From Megamerina dolium (Eukaryota; Arthropoda; Insecta; Diptera; Megamerinidae): DNA of 64,000 bases. The translations under genes were made by a program, and so were the position numbers. How positions within the stretch are numbered: the stretch's first letter is position 1; the number at the start of each line of letters is the position of its first letter. Of this stretch, positions 10,581 to 22,110 are shown piece after piece. The stretch is from the NCBI GenBank assembly GCA_963854835.1, contig OY978525.1, positions 62,501,355-62,565,354 on the forward strand, given 5' to 3'. The notes under the pieces were generated by a model. It saw nothing but the letters and a program-made list of their open reading frames with translations. It ran no database searches and was not told the origin of the DNA.

Positions 10581-13225
10581 GTTGTCTCAAGATATGCCAC
10601 TGGAACGCCAACGGCTTAAGCCAGCACCGTTTGGAGCTAATTCAATTCCTTGAATCCAACCAGATCGACATAATGATGATATCTGAGACCCATTTCACTG
10701 ACAAAAATTGCTACCAAATACCATATTACAAACTGTACACTACAAATCATCCGCATGGTAAGGCACGCGGTGGAACTGCCATATTGATAAAAAGCAGAAT
10801 AAAACATCATGTTCTCGAAGATTTCAGTAGCGTCTACTTGCAAGCAACATCTATATGTCTGGAAGAATACATCTCTAAGCTAGTAATATCTGCGATATAC
10901 TGTCCCCCAAGATACAGTATTACCGAACAACAATATAAAGAATTTTTCTCAACTCTTGGTAGCAAATTCTTGGTTGCTGGCGATTTCAACGCCAAACACA
11001 CTCACTGGGGCTCCCGCTTAATAACTCCAAAAGGCAGAAGACTATGTTCAATCATCACTAACCATGGCTACGATGTTATTTCAAATGGTCAACCGACATA
11101 TTGGCCGACGGACAAGAGGAAAATACCCGATCTCATAGACTTTGGAGTCGCCAAAGGTTTGCAGATGGAAAATATCTCCACAGAGTGTAATTATGATCTA
11201 TCATCTGACCACTCACCCACGGTAATATCTATAAAATCACCAAGCCTCCAAGGCAATTGCGTTAGAAAGAAAATAGACTGGTTAAAATTCAAGAAATATA
11301 TAAATTCCCATCTTCCTCTGAGTACTGTATTAAGAAATGGACACGATGTAGACTCAGCACTCGAAAAATTCAACCAGCTACTCTCATTAGCTCTCAGCTC
11401 AGCCACCTGCACAATGGGATGCAAGCAATCAAAATATAGCCAATACACACCAGCAGACATTGAATTGCTAGTAAGACAGAAAAGAAGACTCCGAAGACAA
11501 TGGCAAGAATTCAGATCACCGAATCTGAAAACACAGCTACAGCACTGCACTCGAAAGTTAAAGCAAGCCTTGAAAAATAAAAACAACAAAGAGTTAGAAG
11601 AGCACATAGCGAAATTAACACCTGGTGAAGCGTCAGACTACTCTTTGTGGAAATCAGCAAAAAAATCAAATCGGCCAATTCTCACTGATTCCCCCATCCG
11701 TTTGAGTGACGGTAATTGGGCTAGAAGCAACTGTGAGAAGGGTTTGGCTTTTGCAAACCACCTAAAAAGTGTGTTTACACCCAATCCACCTTCTTCACAG
11801 TCCTCATTACCAAAATTAACTTCTCAACCTTGCTCAATAACGCTCAAAATTAAAAAAAAGGACATATTCAAAGCAATTTATAAAGATTTAAACCCAAAAA
11901 AATCACCTGGTCCAGATAAAATTACCGGTAAAATGATAAAAGAGCTACCTCCGGCTTCAGTAATTCATCTGATGCACATTTTCAATGCTATCCTTCGTAT
12001 TAAACACTATCCCAAATGCTGGAAAACTTCAAAAATTATTATGATAGCAAAACCAGGAAAAGACCCTACAAAAGTTGCATCGTACAGACCTATCAGCCTC
12101 CTGCCTCTACTTTCTAAAGTATTCGAAAAGCTACTTGTCATGAATATAACTCCATTTATTAATCTCAACCAACTGATTCCTCAACATCAGTTTGGATTTA
12201 GAAAACAGCACGGCACAATAGAACAAGTCCACCGCATTGTAACTCTGATAAGGAACACTTTTGAAGAAAAAAAGTATTGCTCAGCTGTCTTTCTTGATAT
12301 CACTCAAGCTTTCGATAAAGTATGGCACGATGGCCTTATTTACAAACTCAAACTATTACTGCCTGCAAATGTCTCCTCATTGCTTAGTAGCTACCTCACG
12401 AAAAGACAATTTCTCGTACATCACAAGGATTACACAACAAATCCATTGGATATTCACGCTGGCGTTCCTCAAGGAAGCGTTTTGGGTCCCTTACTGTATC
12501 TCTTATACACTTCAGATATGCCCAACAATAACTATACATTCATATCGACCTTTGCTGATGATACGGCAATATTGTGCTCTCGCTCTAACCCCATAGAAGC
12601 TACTAAACTCCTGCAGACTCATGTCGATTCTCTCGAAATCTGGCTATCAAAATGGCGTATAAAAGTCAATGAATCAAAGAACGTACATGTAACCTTCACG
12701 CTAAGGCTAGATACATGTCCCCCACTTAAAATTAATGGCCAATCAGTTCCACAATGTTCCTCAACAAAGTACTTGGGTATTCACCTCGACAGAAGGCTGA
12801 CATGGAAAAATCACATAGAGGCAAAGAAAACTCAGATCAAGCTTAAAATGAATCAGTTATGGTGGCTGTTACACAAAAGATCAAAGTTGAATCTTGAATA
12901 CAAAGTGCTATTATATAAAGCAATCCTGAAACCAATCTGGACTTATGGTATTCAGTTTTGGGGCACCGCATCTCCCTCTAATATCGAAAAATTGCAGCGA
13001 ATACAATCCAAGTGTCTGCGAATTATTGTAAACGCGCCTTGGTATATGAGGAACGTTAACATCCATCGAGATTTAAATGTATCCACAATTTCTGAGGAAG
13101 TTGCAATGTACTGCAGAAGTTACATTCAAAAATTACACAATCATCCGAATCCCCTTGCTAGGCAATTGTTGCTGAGCAAGGGGCATCGTCGATTAAAAAG
13201 AAAAGACACACTGAATATGCTGTAA
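10577..13225 (+). CDS. Jockey LINE ORF2, endonuclease-reverse transcriptase
   Basis: 882 residues, open, overlapping ORF1 by 4 nt. The apurinic-type endonuclease covers about residues 1-220 (ICHWNANGLSQH, ISETHF, VAGDFNAKHTHWGS, SSDHSPT). The reverse transcriptase covers about 440-720 (LNPKKSPGPDKITG, SYRPISLLPLLSK, HQFGFRKQHGT, FLDITQAFDKVW, AGVPQGSVLGP and the catalytic FADD of STFADDTAILCS). The thumb and C-terminal part follow (KYLGIHLDRRLTWKNH, IWTYGIQFWGTAS). It should nick target DNA and copy the RNA in place. No RNase H domain, as usual for Jockey. No lesion seen. Confidence 0.93.
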   Translation: MSCLKICHWNANGLSQHRLELIQFLESNQIDIMMISETHFTDKNCYQIPYYKLYTTNHPHGKARGGTAILIKSRIKHHVLEDFSSVYLQATSICLEEYISKLVISAIYCPPRYSITEQQYKEFFSTLGSKFLVAGDFNAKHTHWGSRLITPKGRRLCSIITNHGYDVISNGQPTYWPTDKRKIPDLIDFGVAKGLQMENISTECNYDLSSDHSPTVISIKSPSLQGNCVRKKIDWLKFKKYINSHLPLSTVLRNGHDVDSALEKFNQLLSLALSSATCTMGCKQSKYSQYTPADIELLVRQKRRLRRQWQEFRSPNLKTQLQHCTRKLKQALKNKNNKELEEHIAKLTPGEASDYSLWKSAKKSNRPILTDSPIRLSDGNWARSNCEKGLAFANHLKSVFTPNPPSSQSSLPKLTSQPCSITLKIKKKDIFKAIYKDLNPKKSPGPDKITGKMIKELPPASVIHLMHIFNAILRIKHYPKCWKTSKIIMIAKPGKDPTKVASYRPISLLPLLSKVFEKLLVMNITPFINLNQLIPQHQFGFRKQHGTIEQVHRIVTLIRNTFEEKKYCSAVFLDITQAFDKVWHDGLIYKLKLLLPANVSSLLSSYLTKRQFLVHHKDYTTNPLDIHAGVPQGSVLGPLLYLLYTSDMPNNNYTFISTFADDTAILCSRSNPIEATKLLQTHVDSLEIWLSKWRIKVNESKNVHVTFTLRLDTCPPLKINGQSVPQCSSTKYLGIHLDRRLTWKNHIEAKKTQIKLKMNQLWWLLHKRSKLNLEYKVLLYKAILKPIWTYGIQFWGTASPSNIEKLQRIQSKCLRIIVNAPWYMRNVNIHRDLNVSTISEEVAMYCRSYIQKLHNHPNPLARQLLLSKGHRRLKRKDTLNML

Positions 13226-13432
13226 AATTGCTACATCTCGCGACTCACCAAATTGTGATGGAACGTAGGGGATATCACATAGTTTTATTTAGTTTGTAAG
13301 ATTTGAATACTTATTGTTAGTTTCTCGTATTTAAGAAAGATTCAATAAAAAAAATAAGCTAACAAAAAAAAAAAAAAAAAAAAAGATGGGAGGAAGCAAT
13401 GTAATGATGTCTACCAGGTTGTTCATAGTATG

Positions 13433-13576
13433 TGTTGAATTATCAAGCTTTTTTGTTAATGTTGCTAATGAAAAAAGAAAGAATCTTCTTCCGTATAAAA
13501 CCAATATGAGAAAATTTTGTTTTATGTCCGCACACGACCGAAGGAAAAGTAAAGTGACAAGTTCGTTGTTATTACG
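13433..13576 (-). repeat. 3' LTR of the BEL/Pao element
   Basis: 144 bp, starts TGTTGAATTA and ends TTACG on the plus strand; five differences from the partner LTR, including the terminal base. It lies 40 bp right of the Jockey target duplication. Confidence 0.85.
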
Positions 13577-13589
13577 GCTACTCTTGCGA

Positions 13590-16500
13590 CACTATCTGCT
13601 CCTTTAATAATTTCGATGACACGCGCTAAAGGCCATTTAAGAGGCGCTGAATTTTCATCTTTGATACACACGACGTCATTGATTTGGATGCCAGCCTGAG
13701 GCTTACACCACTTAGCGCGCTACTGCAGTATAGTAAGATATTCCTTACTCCATCGCTTCCAGAAGGTTTGTAGAATGTAGGTGACGCGCTGCCAGCGATC
13801 AAGTCGATTGTAATTCAAAAGCGTTAGGTTAGGTTCAGGAAGAGCTGTAAGAGCGCCACCAATGAGTAAATGTCCAGGTGTCAGTACATCAATGTCTTCT
13901 GGGTTTTCTGAAAGGGGTACAAGCGGTCGAGAATTAATAACTGCTGCGATTTGACATACCAGAGTGCGCAATTCCTTAAAACCAAGAATCGATGAGCGTT
14001 TGAGGGCATTAAGAAAGGCACCTGTTGAGAGATCCTTCACCAACTCCATCCATACAGCCTTTGTTGCGAAGCAAATGAAGACGCTAACGTAGCATTTATG
14101 GGGCGACATTACGCATTTCAGGCTTGTAATAAAATGGCCCGCAGTAGTCTACACGACAAAGGCGCGAGATGCCTGGTCGCGCTCTTTAGGCAAGTCTGCC
14201 ATGATATGTTCAACCAGCCGAGGTTTCGATCTGCAGCATATAATGCAAAATTTTCGCAATGGTTTTTCTGCCACCGATAGGCCAGAATTGCATCCGAATT
14301 GAAGCAAGTAGGGACTGAGGACCTGCATGGTGATGCTTTCGATGAAAGTAGGTGATTATCCCTGACGTTAGTGGATGATTCTTTGGCAAAATGATTCGAA
14401 TGTGTCCAAAGTAGTCCAGAAATGGCGATAACGAAACGATTTGGCTTGAGGCGTGGACAAATTTGTTCTTCTGGCCACAGCTGCGCTCTTTGGATAAGGC
14501 GAATGAGCAGTTGAGTTCCACCGCGAATGTCTGCAGATGTGAGCTGCGAAGCTTTCGGTGCTTTATTGATGTTTATAAATTTGTGTATATAGCCGAAGAT
14601 ACGCTGCATTATAATGAAGGAATTGATATATTTGAATGAGAGTTAAATGTCGTCTCGATCATTCGATATTAGCAGAACCTTTCGACGAGTTTCTGGCAAC
14701 TGAGTCTGGTACATGCATGTTTGTGGCCAAAAACTTTCACCCTTTTGTAAAAAGAAAGGACCATGCATCCAAAGCTCCGATCGTAATAGCTCCTTTGGCG
14801 TGGCTCCCTTGGATAGAATGTCAGCTCGATTCATAGACGTGGGTACATAACGCCTCTGCATTCCATGCGTAATTTGTTGTATGGCGGAGATTCGATTGGC
14901 GACGAATACGTTGAATTTTTAAGACCTCCTACAGCCATGAGAGTACTACTGACGAGTCTGACCAACAATAAAAAGAACAGTCAAAAATATTCATTTTTAC
15001 CAATTCACCTACTAATTGCGCAAGCAGAGCGGCGGCGCAAAGTTCTAATTTGGGCACGGTGAGAGTTTTCAAGGGTGCAACGCGGGCTTTAGAGCATAGC
15101 AGGTGAACCTGAATACAGTTATCCTTGATTGAGCGAACGTAAATACAGGCACCGTATGCTTCCAGGCTGGCATCGCAAAATGCGTGTATTTCAACTGTAG
15201 CTCCAAGCTGAAGAGCGTATCGTGGAAATGATGTGTGTTGTAGATCGGCGAAATCGTTGCAAAATGCTGCCCATGCTGTATCTATGGACTGTGGTAAGCT
15301 CTCATCCCAATCGAGCTTATCTCCACATCCGCTGCATGAGAATTTTAGCCGTAGTCATAGTAGGGCCAATCAGTCCAAGCGGGTCGTAACAGCGAGCAAT
15401 GGTGGATAATATGGAACGTTTAGTGTTTCTTCCTGATGCAAGCTGGGGTGTAAATGTGAACAAAAAATTATCTTTGAATGGATTCCAAATGAGCCCTAAA
15501 ATCTTGGTAATTGAACTGCCATCATTAAATCTGAGAAAGCTTTCTCTATCAGCTTCAGGGATTTCGCGAAGAACGACAGAGTTATTGGAACACCACTTCC
15601 TTAACTGAAAACGGCCTGCAGTAAGGAGGCTGTTGTTTGCTGCCTAATTTGTTGTACTTCCTCTACTGAGCTTCCTCCGGAAATAAGATCATCTACGTTG
15701 AAATCTCGGAGGACTGTTTGCGAACCCAGCGGGTAAGGTGAGGACTCATCTGATGTTGCTGATGCTTTGTCCGTATAGCCAGAAACGCAGCAGGCTTGGT
15801 GCCGTATGTAACGGTGTCTAACTTGTAGATTCGCATTTCATCTTATGGAGAATTCCGCCAGAGTACGCTTTGTAGCATATTGTCTGGTGCAGTTACGCGA
15901 ATACACCTATATATTTTACAAATGTCCCCAGTGAGTGCAATTGGAAACGTACGAAGCGAACAAGGATATTAAAAAGCTTGGGCCCGTCATGAGCAAGTCA
16001 TTAAGGGATAAGCCAGAAGTCGTAGCCGTAAAACCATCAAATACAACTCGCAGTTTTGTCGTAGTACTGTCATCCTTGATGACACAATGATGCGCCAAAA
16101 AGTACTTGCACTCCTGAACCATCGAGCTGGGAACCAGTGACATATGATTCAGGTCCGTGTATTCTTTCATAAATGCGCAGTGTCTTTCCTTAAGGTCAGG
16201 GTTATGGCGAAGCTTGCGTTCAAGATTTTCGAATCTACGGCGCGCCTGTAAATATGAGTCGCCCGATGATAACCGCGAAAAACTCTGCTTAAAATGCTCC
16301 TGACACTCGAGGTCTTCTTTGGATGCTTTAGTGATTGGTTCGTGAACATGCTCAACTTCCCAAAATCGACGCACCAATTCATCCAGCTGAGCATAGGGAT
16401 CAATGATATTTCACGACCTTTGACTTGCAACAAACGTTGAGAGCGAGGGAACCTGCTACCCACCGCCAGATAACACCCAACCAAGGCGGGTTTTTTGAAG

Positions 16501-16650
16501 TAGGGGTAATCCCGGTGCCAACTGAATCTGGCCCACGCAAAGTAGCTCAAAGAAAAGTCCTGCTCCAAGGAGCAGATCGATACGTTGTATATTAAAAGTA
16601 GGGTCAGCTAGTTGGATGTTCGAAAGGATATTCCAATCTGTAGTGCTCAC
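13590..16650 (-). pseudogene. BEL/Pao pol, multiply broken
   Basis: From the right: a short post-protease part (16650-16456, ends GWVLSGGG); RT entry at 16377-15916 (TTKLRVVFDGF, GLSLNDLLMTGP); RT palm near 15900-15640 in shifting frames with KLDTVTYGTKPAAF and a NVDDLISGG active-site region; RNase H/linker at 14861-14643 (NRADILSKGATPKELL); integrase zinc domain at 14521-14210 (HPLTSGIITYFHRKHHH); integrase at 14109-13720, where part of the catalytic core is deleted but INSRPLVPL and LTPGHLLIGGAL remain; and the BEL C-terminal domain near 13700-13590 (APLKWPLARV). Domain order is standard for BEL/Pao; the gene is dead. Confidence 0.83.
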
Positions 16651-16662
16651 TGAAACGCCAGG

Positions 16663-18305
16663 CTAATTATCAGTAATTGTTTGAGCAACAACAGCAGTAA
16701 TGTTCGTTGAATAAACTGAGGTCCGCGACTTCAGTACAAGGTCGACTGAATAACCTTCAGTTAAGAAGTTGGCATCACCGATGCCTGAAACTGAAGCGAA
16801 GGATTTGGATTTACGAAGTTGAAGTTGGTTGGCAAAACGAGTTGTGATGAAATGTATCTGAGAGCCGGAATCCAAAAGTGAACGACATGGTACAAAAGTT
16901 CCGGCACGATTCTTTACTAAAATGACTGCAGTGGCTAGAAGCACCACATCAGATGAAGAACGGGATGTGGGGACATAAGGCTGAGCTGGCAGCGTTGCAG
17001 TCATAGCGTTAGCATGGGTTGTTGTTGACTGTGAAGCTACCACTTGACTATTAGCGGTAACTGAGGGTGGACGATCAAAATGTAAAAGCGTGTGATGCTT
17101 TGAATGGCATTTTCGACAAGAACCAGATTTACATTCTCTCATCTGATGACCGTTCTTCAAACAGTTTAGACAGAGCGAAAGTTTCTTAACTTCTTTCTGG
17201 CGAAGATTAGGCGATAGATTTGCAAACCGTTGGCAATGGTAGATTAAATGCTCAGCGCAACCACAAAACACGCAACCACTCAGTGAAGTATTCGAGACAA
17301 TAAATGATTTTCTTTGATTTACACTTACGGTTTTATTGATCTTGACAATTGCATCAGCTTGCGCTTGCATTGTATGCTCTACATTCTCAAGCGTTCGACA
17401 CCGCTTCTCTAAAATGCAGCCAATGGACAACTTTCTTCCCACTTTGCTTGAGTTACCTTGTCTAATTTCTGCATTACAAATTGCACCACTATGCATTCTG
17501 CTATTTGTTCTTTGGATCCGAGCGACTGCAACGCGCGTATGTGCGAAGGGACCGTGTCTGTCAACTTTCGCAGCTTGCCGACGGTAGCATATGCCTTATC
17601 TATCCCGAAAATCTCTCTGATGTGTGCCTGAAAAATAAGACGTCTATTATCAAATCGTTTTGTTAGAAGGTCTAATGCGATTTCATAATTATCCTCGTTT
17701 ATTTCTAGCGATCGGATGGCATCCAGGGCAGCATCGCTCAAGCAGGAGCGCAAATGCTGTATTTTGTCAACTTGTGTGAGGTCGTTGTCCTTATCGATGA
17801 CGGATGTGCACATCGCATAGAAATTTGTCCATTCTATATATGATCCACTAAATTTAGGAAGTGTTAGTAGGGGCAACCGTGAACTGTTGGCATTCACTAT
17901 AGTAGATTGTGATTCATTGGTGTTCATCCTGAATGTTGAACAATGTTGAGAAGCACCACGCTTTCCAATTTCACGTTGCAGAGCAATCTTGAGGCTTACC
18001 AACGTTGTTTCAAATCTGATGGATAAGTCACTGCTGATAGAATCAAAATCTAACTCTTCCAAACTTATGTGAGCAGCGATGAAGCTTGATTCCATCTTAT
18101 TCAATGAATCAACGACTGCCGCCAAAGCATATTCATCCATACCCTGCAACGTGCCAGTGTCCATATCGGTGACCGTACATTCAAGGCGACTAAAAATGGC
18201 TTGTGTTTTTAGCCTCAAAAAAACCATCCGATCTGGAGGCGACTGATTACTCGAAGTTGATGAATCTTTTCCAGCTGGGGCACCATTGGTATGTGCCACC
18301 GACAT
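16663..18305 (-). pseudogene. BEL/Pao gag and protease, frameshifted
   Basis: ATG at 18305 gives a 298-residue N-terminal part with the DUF1759 capsid-like domain (LPLLTLPKFSGSYIEW, IQHLRSCLSDAALDAI). The frame ends at 17409; a second frame, overlapping from 17496 and continuing to 16663, carries three Cys/His knuckles (CVFCGCAEHLIYHC, CLNCLKNGHQMREC, CRKCHSKHHTLLH) and an aspartic protease with LLDSGSQIHFI. The frame change lies near 17410-17490 and looks like one small indel. The true protein would run on into RT as one polyprotein. Recognition is firm for the zinc and protease parts. Confidence 0.82.
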
Positions 18306-18675
18306 TATAAAATTACAAAATTATAAAAAGAATGAAATGAGGTTAGCTGACCAACGCAAGAGCATACGAGAAATGTTCAAACTTCATGCACTAAACCTTT
18401 CAAGAAAAATAGCGGCACACGATATAACGGCGTTTATATATTACGGCTTGAACGTGTAACTGTTTTTAAATAATGACGCCACAAAATGTCGCAGAATTTT
18501 CCATAGGTTGACAATCGATATGTGTATATTACTATGCACACCAACAACTACACAGACGCCGTTGCACAATAATGTTATTTTCACTTTTCTTCGAACGATA
18601 TTTTTTATGATTGTTCATATTAATATGATTACTTTTTTTCTTAAATCACACGGCAATCACGTCGGGGTCACCAAA

Positions 18676-18819
18676 TGTTGAATTAACAAGCTTTTTTGTT
18701 AATGTTGCTAATGAAAAAAGAAAGAATCTTGTTCCGTATAAAACCAATATGAGAAAATTTTATTTTATGTCCGCACACGACCGAAGCAAAAGTAAAGTGA
18801 CAAGTTCGTTGTTATTACA
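18676..18819 (-). repeat. 5' LTR of the BEL/Pao element
   Basis: 144 bp, TGTTGAATTA to TTACA on the plus strand. The primer-binding site follows at about 18658-18673 on the minus strand. Confidence 0.87.
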
Positions 18820-20232
18820 TACCAGTAAGCATTTTTAAAATACTGTGACCAGATAACAAACATGCTGGATTATTAAACAAGGTAAAGGAATTTATATTTG
18901 TATTTGTTAAAAATAAACTGCTTGCTGCCATATCAGCTGCTGCTCCGAACAGTATGTTTGTCAAAGGAGTCGTTTGTGTTTTTTTTTGTTCAACCTAGGC
19001 CAGATACTACACTGAGGGAAAAAATAGTAAAAACAAATAAAAATGTAGTTGATCTTACTTAAAAGGTCAACAAATGTACTGAAGAGAATAATTTTAAAAT
19101 CAAATATTGGCATATTTTTACGTGTACGTGTGACCTTTTTGTCACCCTGAAAAAATTGTGAGACTAATCTTTAAAGAGAGTAACCTGGGATTAATCTCTT
19201 TAGATATCAATAAGAGATTAGTCTCCGATCGGGTCTTTAGAGATGGGTTGGTGATCAATTTTTAAATTAATTGACATATTTATAGATTTTCTACACCTTC
19301 AAGTGATGTGCTTTTAAATCAACAGTAATATTTTGCAGATTAGCGTAGGTGGTAAAGCGACGATGATAGAACATACGATAGCCAAGACACACGATGTGGC
19401 GTACTCATTTTCGAATCCGAGGAAAGTAGCAGAAAATACGTAAATTTTATTTGTACATTTAAATTTGAAACATATGAATCGGAAATTATAATGCTATGAA
19501 TGAAAATAAATTGTTTGATCTGTATTCTGTGCCCAAATTGCAATCACGGCAAATTAAAAAAAAAAAATTATTTTTTAGATATAGAGAATTATAATGCAAT
19601 TAATCAAAATAAATTATTTTGATGCGAATAGCGGCAAAGAGCAAAAATAGGTAAATTTTCAAATAATGGAAATGAAAATGTATTTTAGAATTATAATGCA
19701 TTAAATGAAAATTTCTAATCATGAGAATAATCTATTTATAGAAGGCGACTAATCCACATTTATACCCATTAGGGTATAAAAGGGTACAATTAGTCTCTTC
19801 TTAGGACATGGTCGAACAAAAAGGAATAGTTCACTCCATATAAAGAGATCAAAAGTGCTATTAGCCGCATATTCCTTTGCGATTGATCTCGGATAAGTCT
19901 CATTTTCTGCATTTTCTGCCATATTTGTCCCCTCACACTCACTATTTACTATCCATTGTTTAAAATCGCTAAACTGCTGTTTAGCGAACGCCGGCGCTCA
20001 TAGCGCAGTAGCCAAATGATTAAACCTGAGCTCTGCATTTTAAAGACCCTAAAATCCCAAAATGTCGACAATTTTATAAAATATACATCTACATTTTATT
20101 AATTAAATAAAAAAAAAATTAATTACGTTAAATTTAAATTACACATAACATAAATGCTCACAATAAAAAAATTATTAAGGTATTAGTTTATTATATTATA
20201 TTAGTCTATTATTATATTAGTTTATTAGATTA
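18820..20232. other. AT-rich intron DNA with short repeats
   Basis: No protein recognised. It holds an 11-bp perfect inverted pair (GAGACTAATCT at 19160-19170, its complement at 19215-19225) and three degenerate copies of an AATTATAATGC...AATGAAAAT motif near 19485, 19587 and 19690, about 100 bp apart, suggesting an old tandem array. Confidence 0.5.
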
Positions 20233-22110
20233 AAGGTGATTGCTCAATTAAAGAAAAAAGCTCCGACGTCAAATGCGCATTTTATGCTGATAAACACGCA
20301 GAAAATTACAAAGGCTACACAGTGTATACTGCATTGAGAATTAAACGCTTTTCAGCACGTAGAGAAAAACAAGTGCAACAATTACCTAATGTTTTGCCAT
20401 CTCAATAATCTAATAACACAAATAATATACAAAACGTAAATAACAGGCAAACAAAATTAAGTAAAACATTTGCTGAAACAATAGCATATAATGTCGATAT
20501 ACCCAATAATATAAAAAAAACTCAAACCAACACAGAAATTACTGAACTAGAGATATGGTTAAACAGCTAACTCTACAAATAACAAACAGGGTGAATATTA
20601 TTTCAATATCTAATAAATTAAAAATTAGTGGCCAATCGACTCCATAAACAAGTCGCTAAGCTCAAACTACATCTTATAGAAAACTCCACAAACATAGCCT
20701 TAATCTCTGCACACATAATAGCTATATAAAAATTCCAAATTATTCCTTTTTTATTACTAATAATCCTGATAATAAAGATCATGTGGGAACTGCAATAATT
20801 ATAAAAACCAATATAAAATGTAATGGAACTGATAGATATCAAACTGAAAACATATAAGCAACATCTATCGAATTAAACGATGAATACTGTCAATTAGTAA
20901 TATCAGTTGTGTACTGTCCATCAAAGTATAACAATAAGCAGTCATATCTCCAATTTTTAAACTCTCTCGGGCAACAGTTTGCAAAAATATTTCCTGGAGA
21001 TCGAGAATTACAAACACAAAAGGAAGAAATTTATATAATGCATTATGTGAATGCAGCTCTCGACTTTTTGACACTACTGAACCTACATATTGGCCTACAT
21101 ACGACCTGATTGTTATTGAATTCTTTATTATAAAAGTTATTAACATACAAATGGTAAAAATTCAACATTGTACTGATTGTTCTAACACTAGAATTCAATC
21201 AGGAAAAAGTAATATTGCAGAACAAATATATATACAACGACCAAATATTCTAAAGCACCTACAGAGAAATTTTTGAAAAAGACCTAATTCGAACATTTCC
21301 CTAAAAAGGGGAAATGAAATCGAGAGTGCCGTGGCACATTTAAAAGATGTGTCATTCTTTGCAACAATACAATCAACACCCGATATCTGTACTCCAAACA
21401 TCAAGTTCCTAACCCCAGCTGACATAAAGAAGAAGATAGCGCAAAAATGACAATTAAGAAAGATGTGGCAAATATAGCAATATCGCAGAGATTTCAATCC
21501 AAGACCCTGCGAATGATAGCAAACGCTCCGTAGTACATTTCCATTTCGCAAATTCACCGGGACCTTAACTTACCTTTGGTTAAGGAGAAAGCCAAAAGCA
21601 GCGCTGGGAAATACGTTGAACGGATAAGATCTCATTCCAACTATTTAGCTTCAAATCTTGTATCACTACCACAAATATTCACAAGACTGAAAAGAAAAAT
21701 TTTGAAAAACCATATAAGCAGTTTAAGTGCCTCAAAGGCTAAAAATTACTCTTATGGAAGACTGCAAAAGATATAAACCAAGCTGTTCTACACCACATTA
21801 AAAATGGATGAATGTAATTTGGCTAAATATCGGTTGATGGATTGATAAAAAAAGAATATCAAAAAATCTCCAGGTTATGATGGAATCACAGGAAAAATTC
21901 TAATAAAATTGCCAACAACCAAACAACTTAGAATCAAGCATTTCCCATCTACTTGGAAAGTGGCTCTAATCTTCGCAATACCAAAGCCCAAGATAGGCTT
22001 CCATGCCTATCAAAACTCTTTAAGAAAATCTTCTTCCAACGTCTTGAACCAATATTAAAACAACGTAATCCACTGCAAATCTTTAGCAATAATTAAATTT
22101 AATTATACAT
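20233..22110 (+). pseudogene. Decayed Jockey-like LINE (ORF1 tail and ORF2 pieces)
   Basis: Plus strand. The end of ORF1 is recognised near 20262-20345, where the third zinc knuckle and following TVYTALRIKRF resemble the Jockey ORF1 at 8967. ORF2 endonuclease pieces lie at 20750-21000 (HVGTAIIIKTNIK; LVISVVYCPSKYNN; FLNSLGQQF) and RT entry near 21850-22080 (KKSPGYDGITGKILIKLP; HFPSTWKVALIFAIPKPK). Many stops and frameshifts; an inverted or scrambled segment may lie at 21190-21560. Old copy of a sister family of the intact Jockey. Confidence 0.7.

Larger units (their letters stand above)
8861..13383 (+). mobile_element. Jockey-clade LINE, apparently intact
   Basis: About 4.5 kb on the plus strand, between perfect 9-bp target duplications AGATGGGAG (8852-8860 and 13384-13392). 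It has a ~105-bp 5'UTR, two open ORFs overlapping by ATGA, an AATAAA signal near 13343 and a ~20-nt A tail. An unusual run of 19 As (8910-8928) lies inside the 5'UTR. With clean duplications and both ORFs open, this is a young, perhaps mobile copy. Confidence 0.88.
13433..18819 (-). mobile_element. BEL/Pao LTR retrotransposon, decayed
   Basis: Minus-strand element, 144-bp LTRs at 18676-18819 (5') and 13433-13576 (3') differing at 5 positions. The primer-binding site reads TGGTGACCCCGACGTG on the minus strand two bases inside the 5' LTR. Gag has the DUF1759 type, followed by zinc knuckles, a DSGSQ protease, RT, RNase H, integrase and the BEL-specific C-terminal domain. Several frameshifts, stops and deletions. 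The flanks (...TAGTATG and TACCAGT...) do not give a clean duplication; TACCAG also occurs at 13412-13417, so one edge may be rearranged. Confidence 0.88.

Noticed and set aside
13386..13607. 73-codon ORF over the BEL LTR
   Set aside because: Spans the Jockey target duplication, the LTR and the pol end; no protein-like character.
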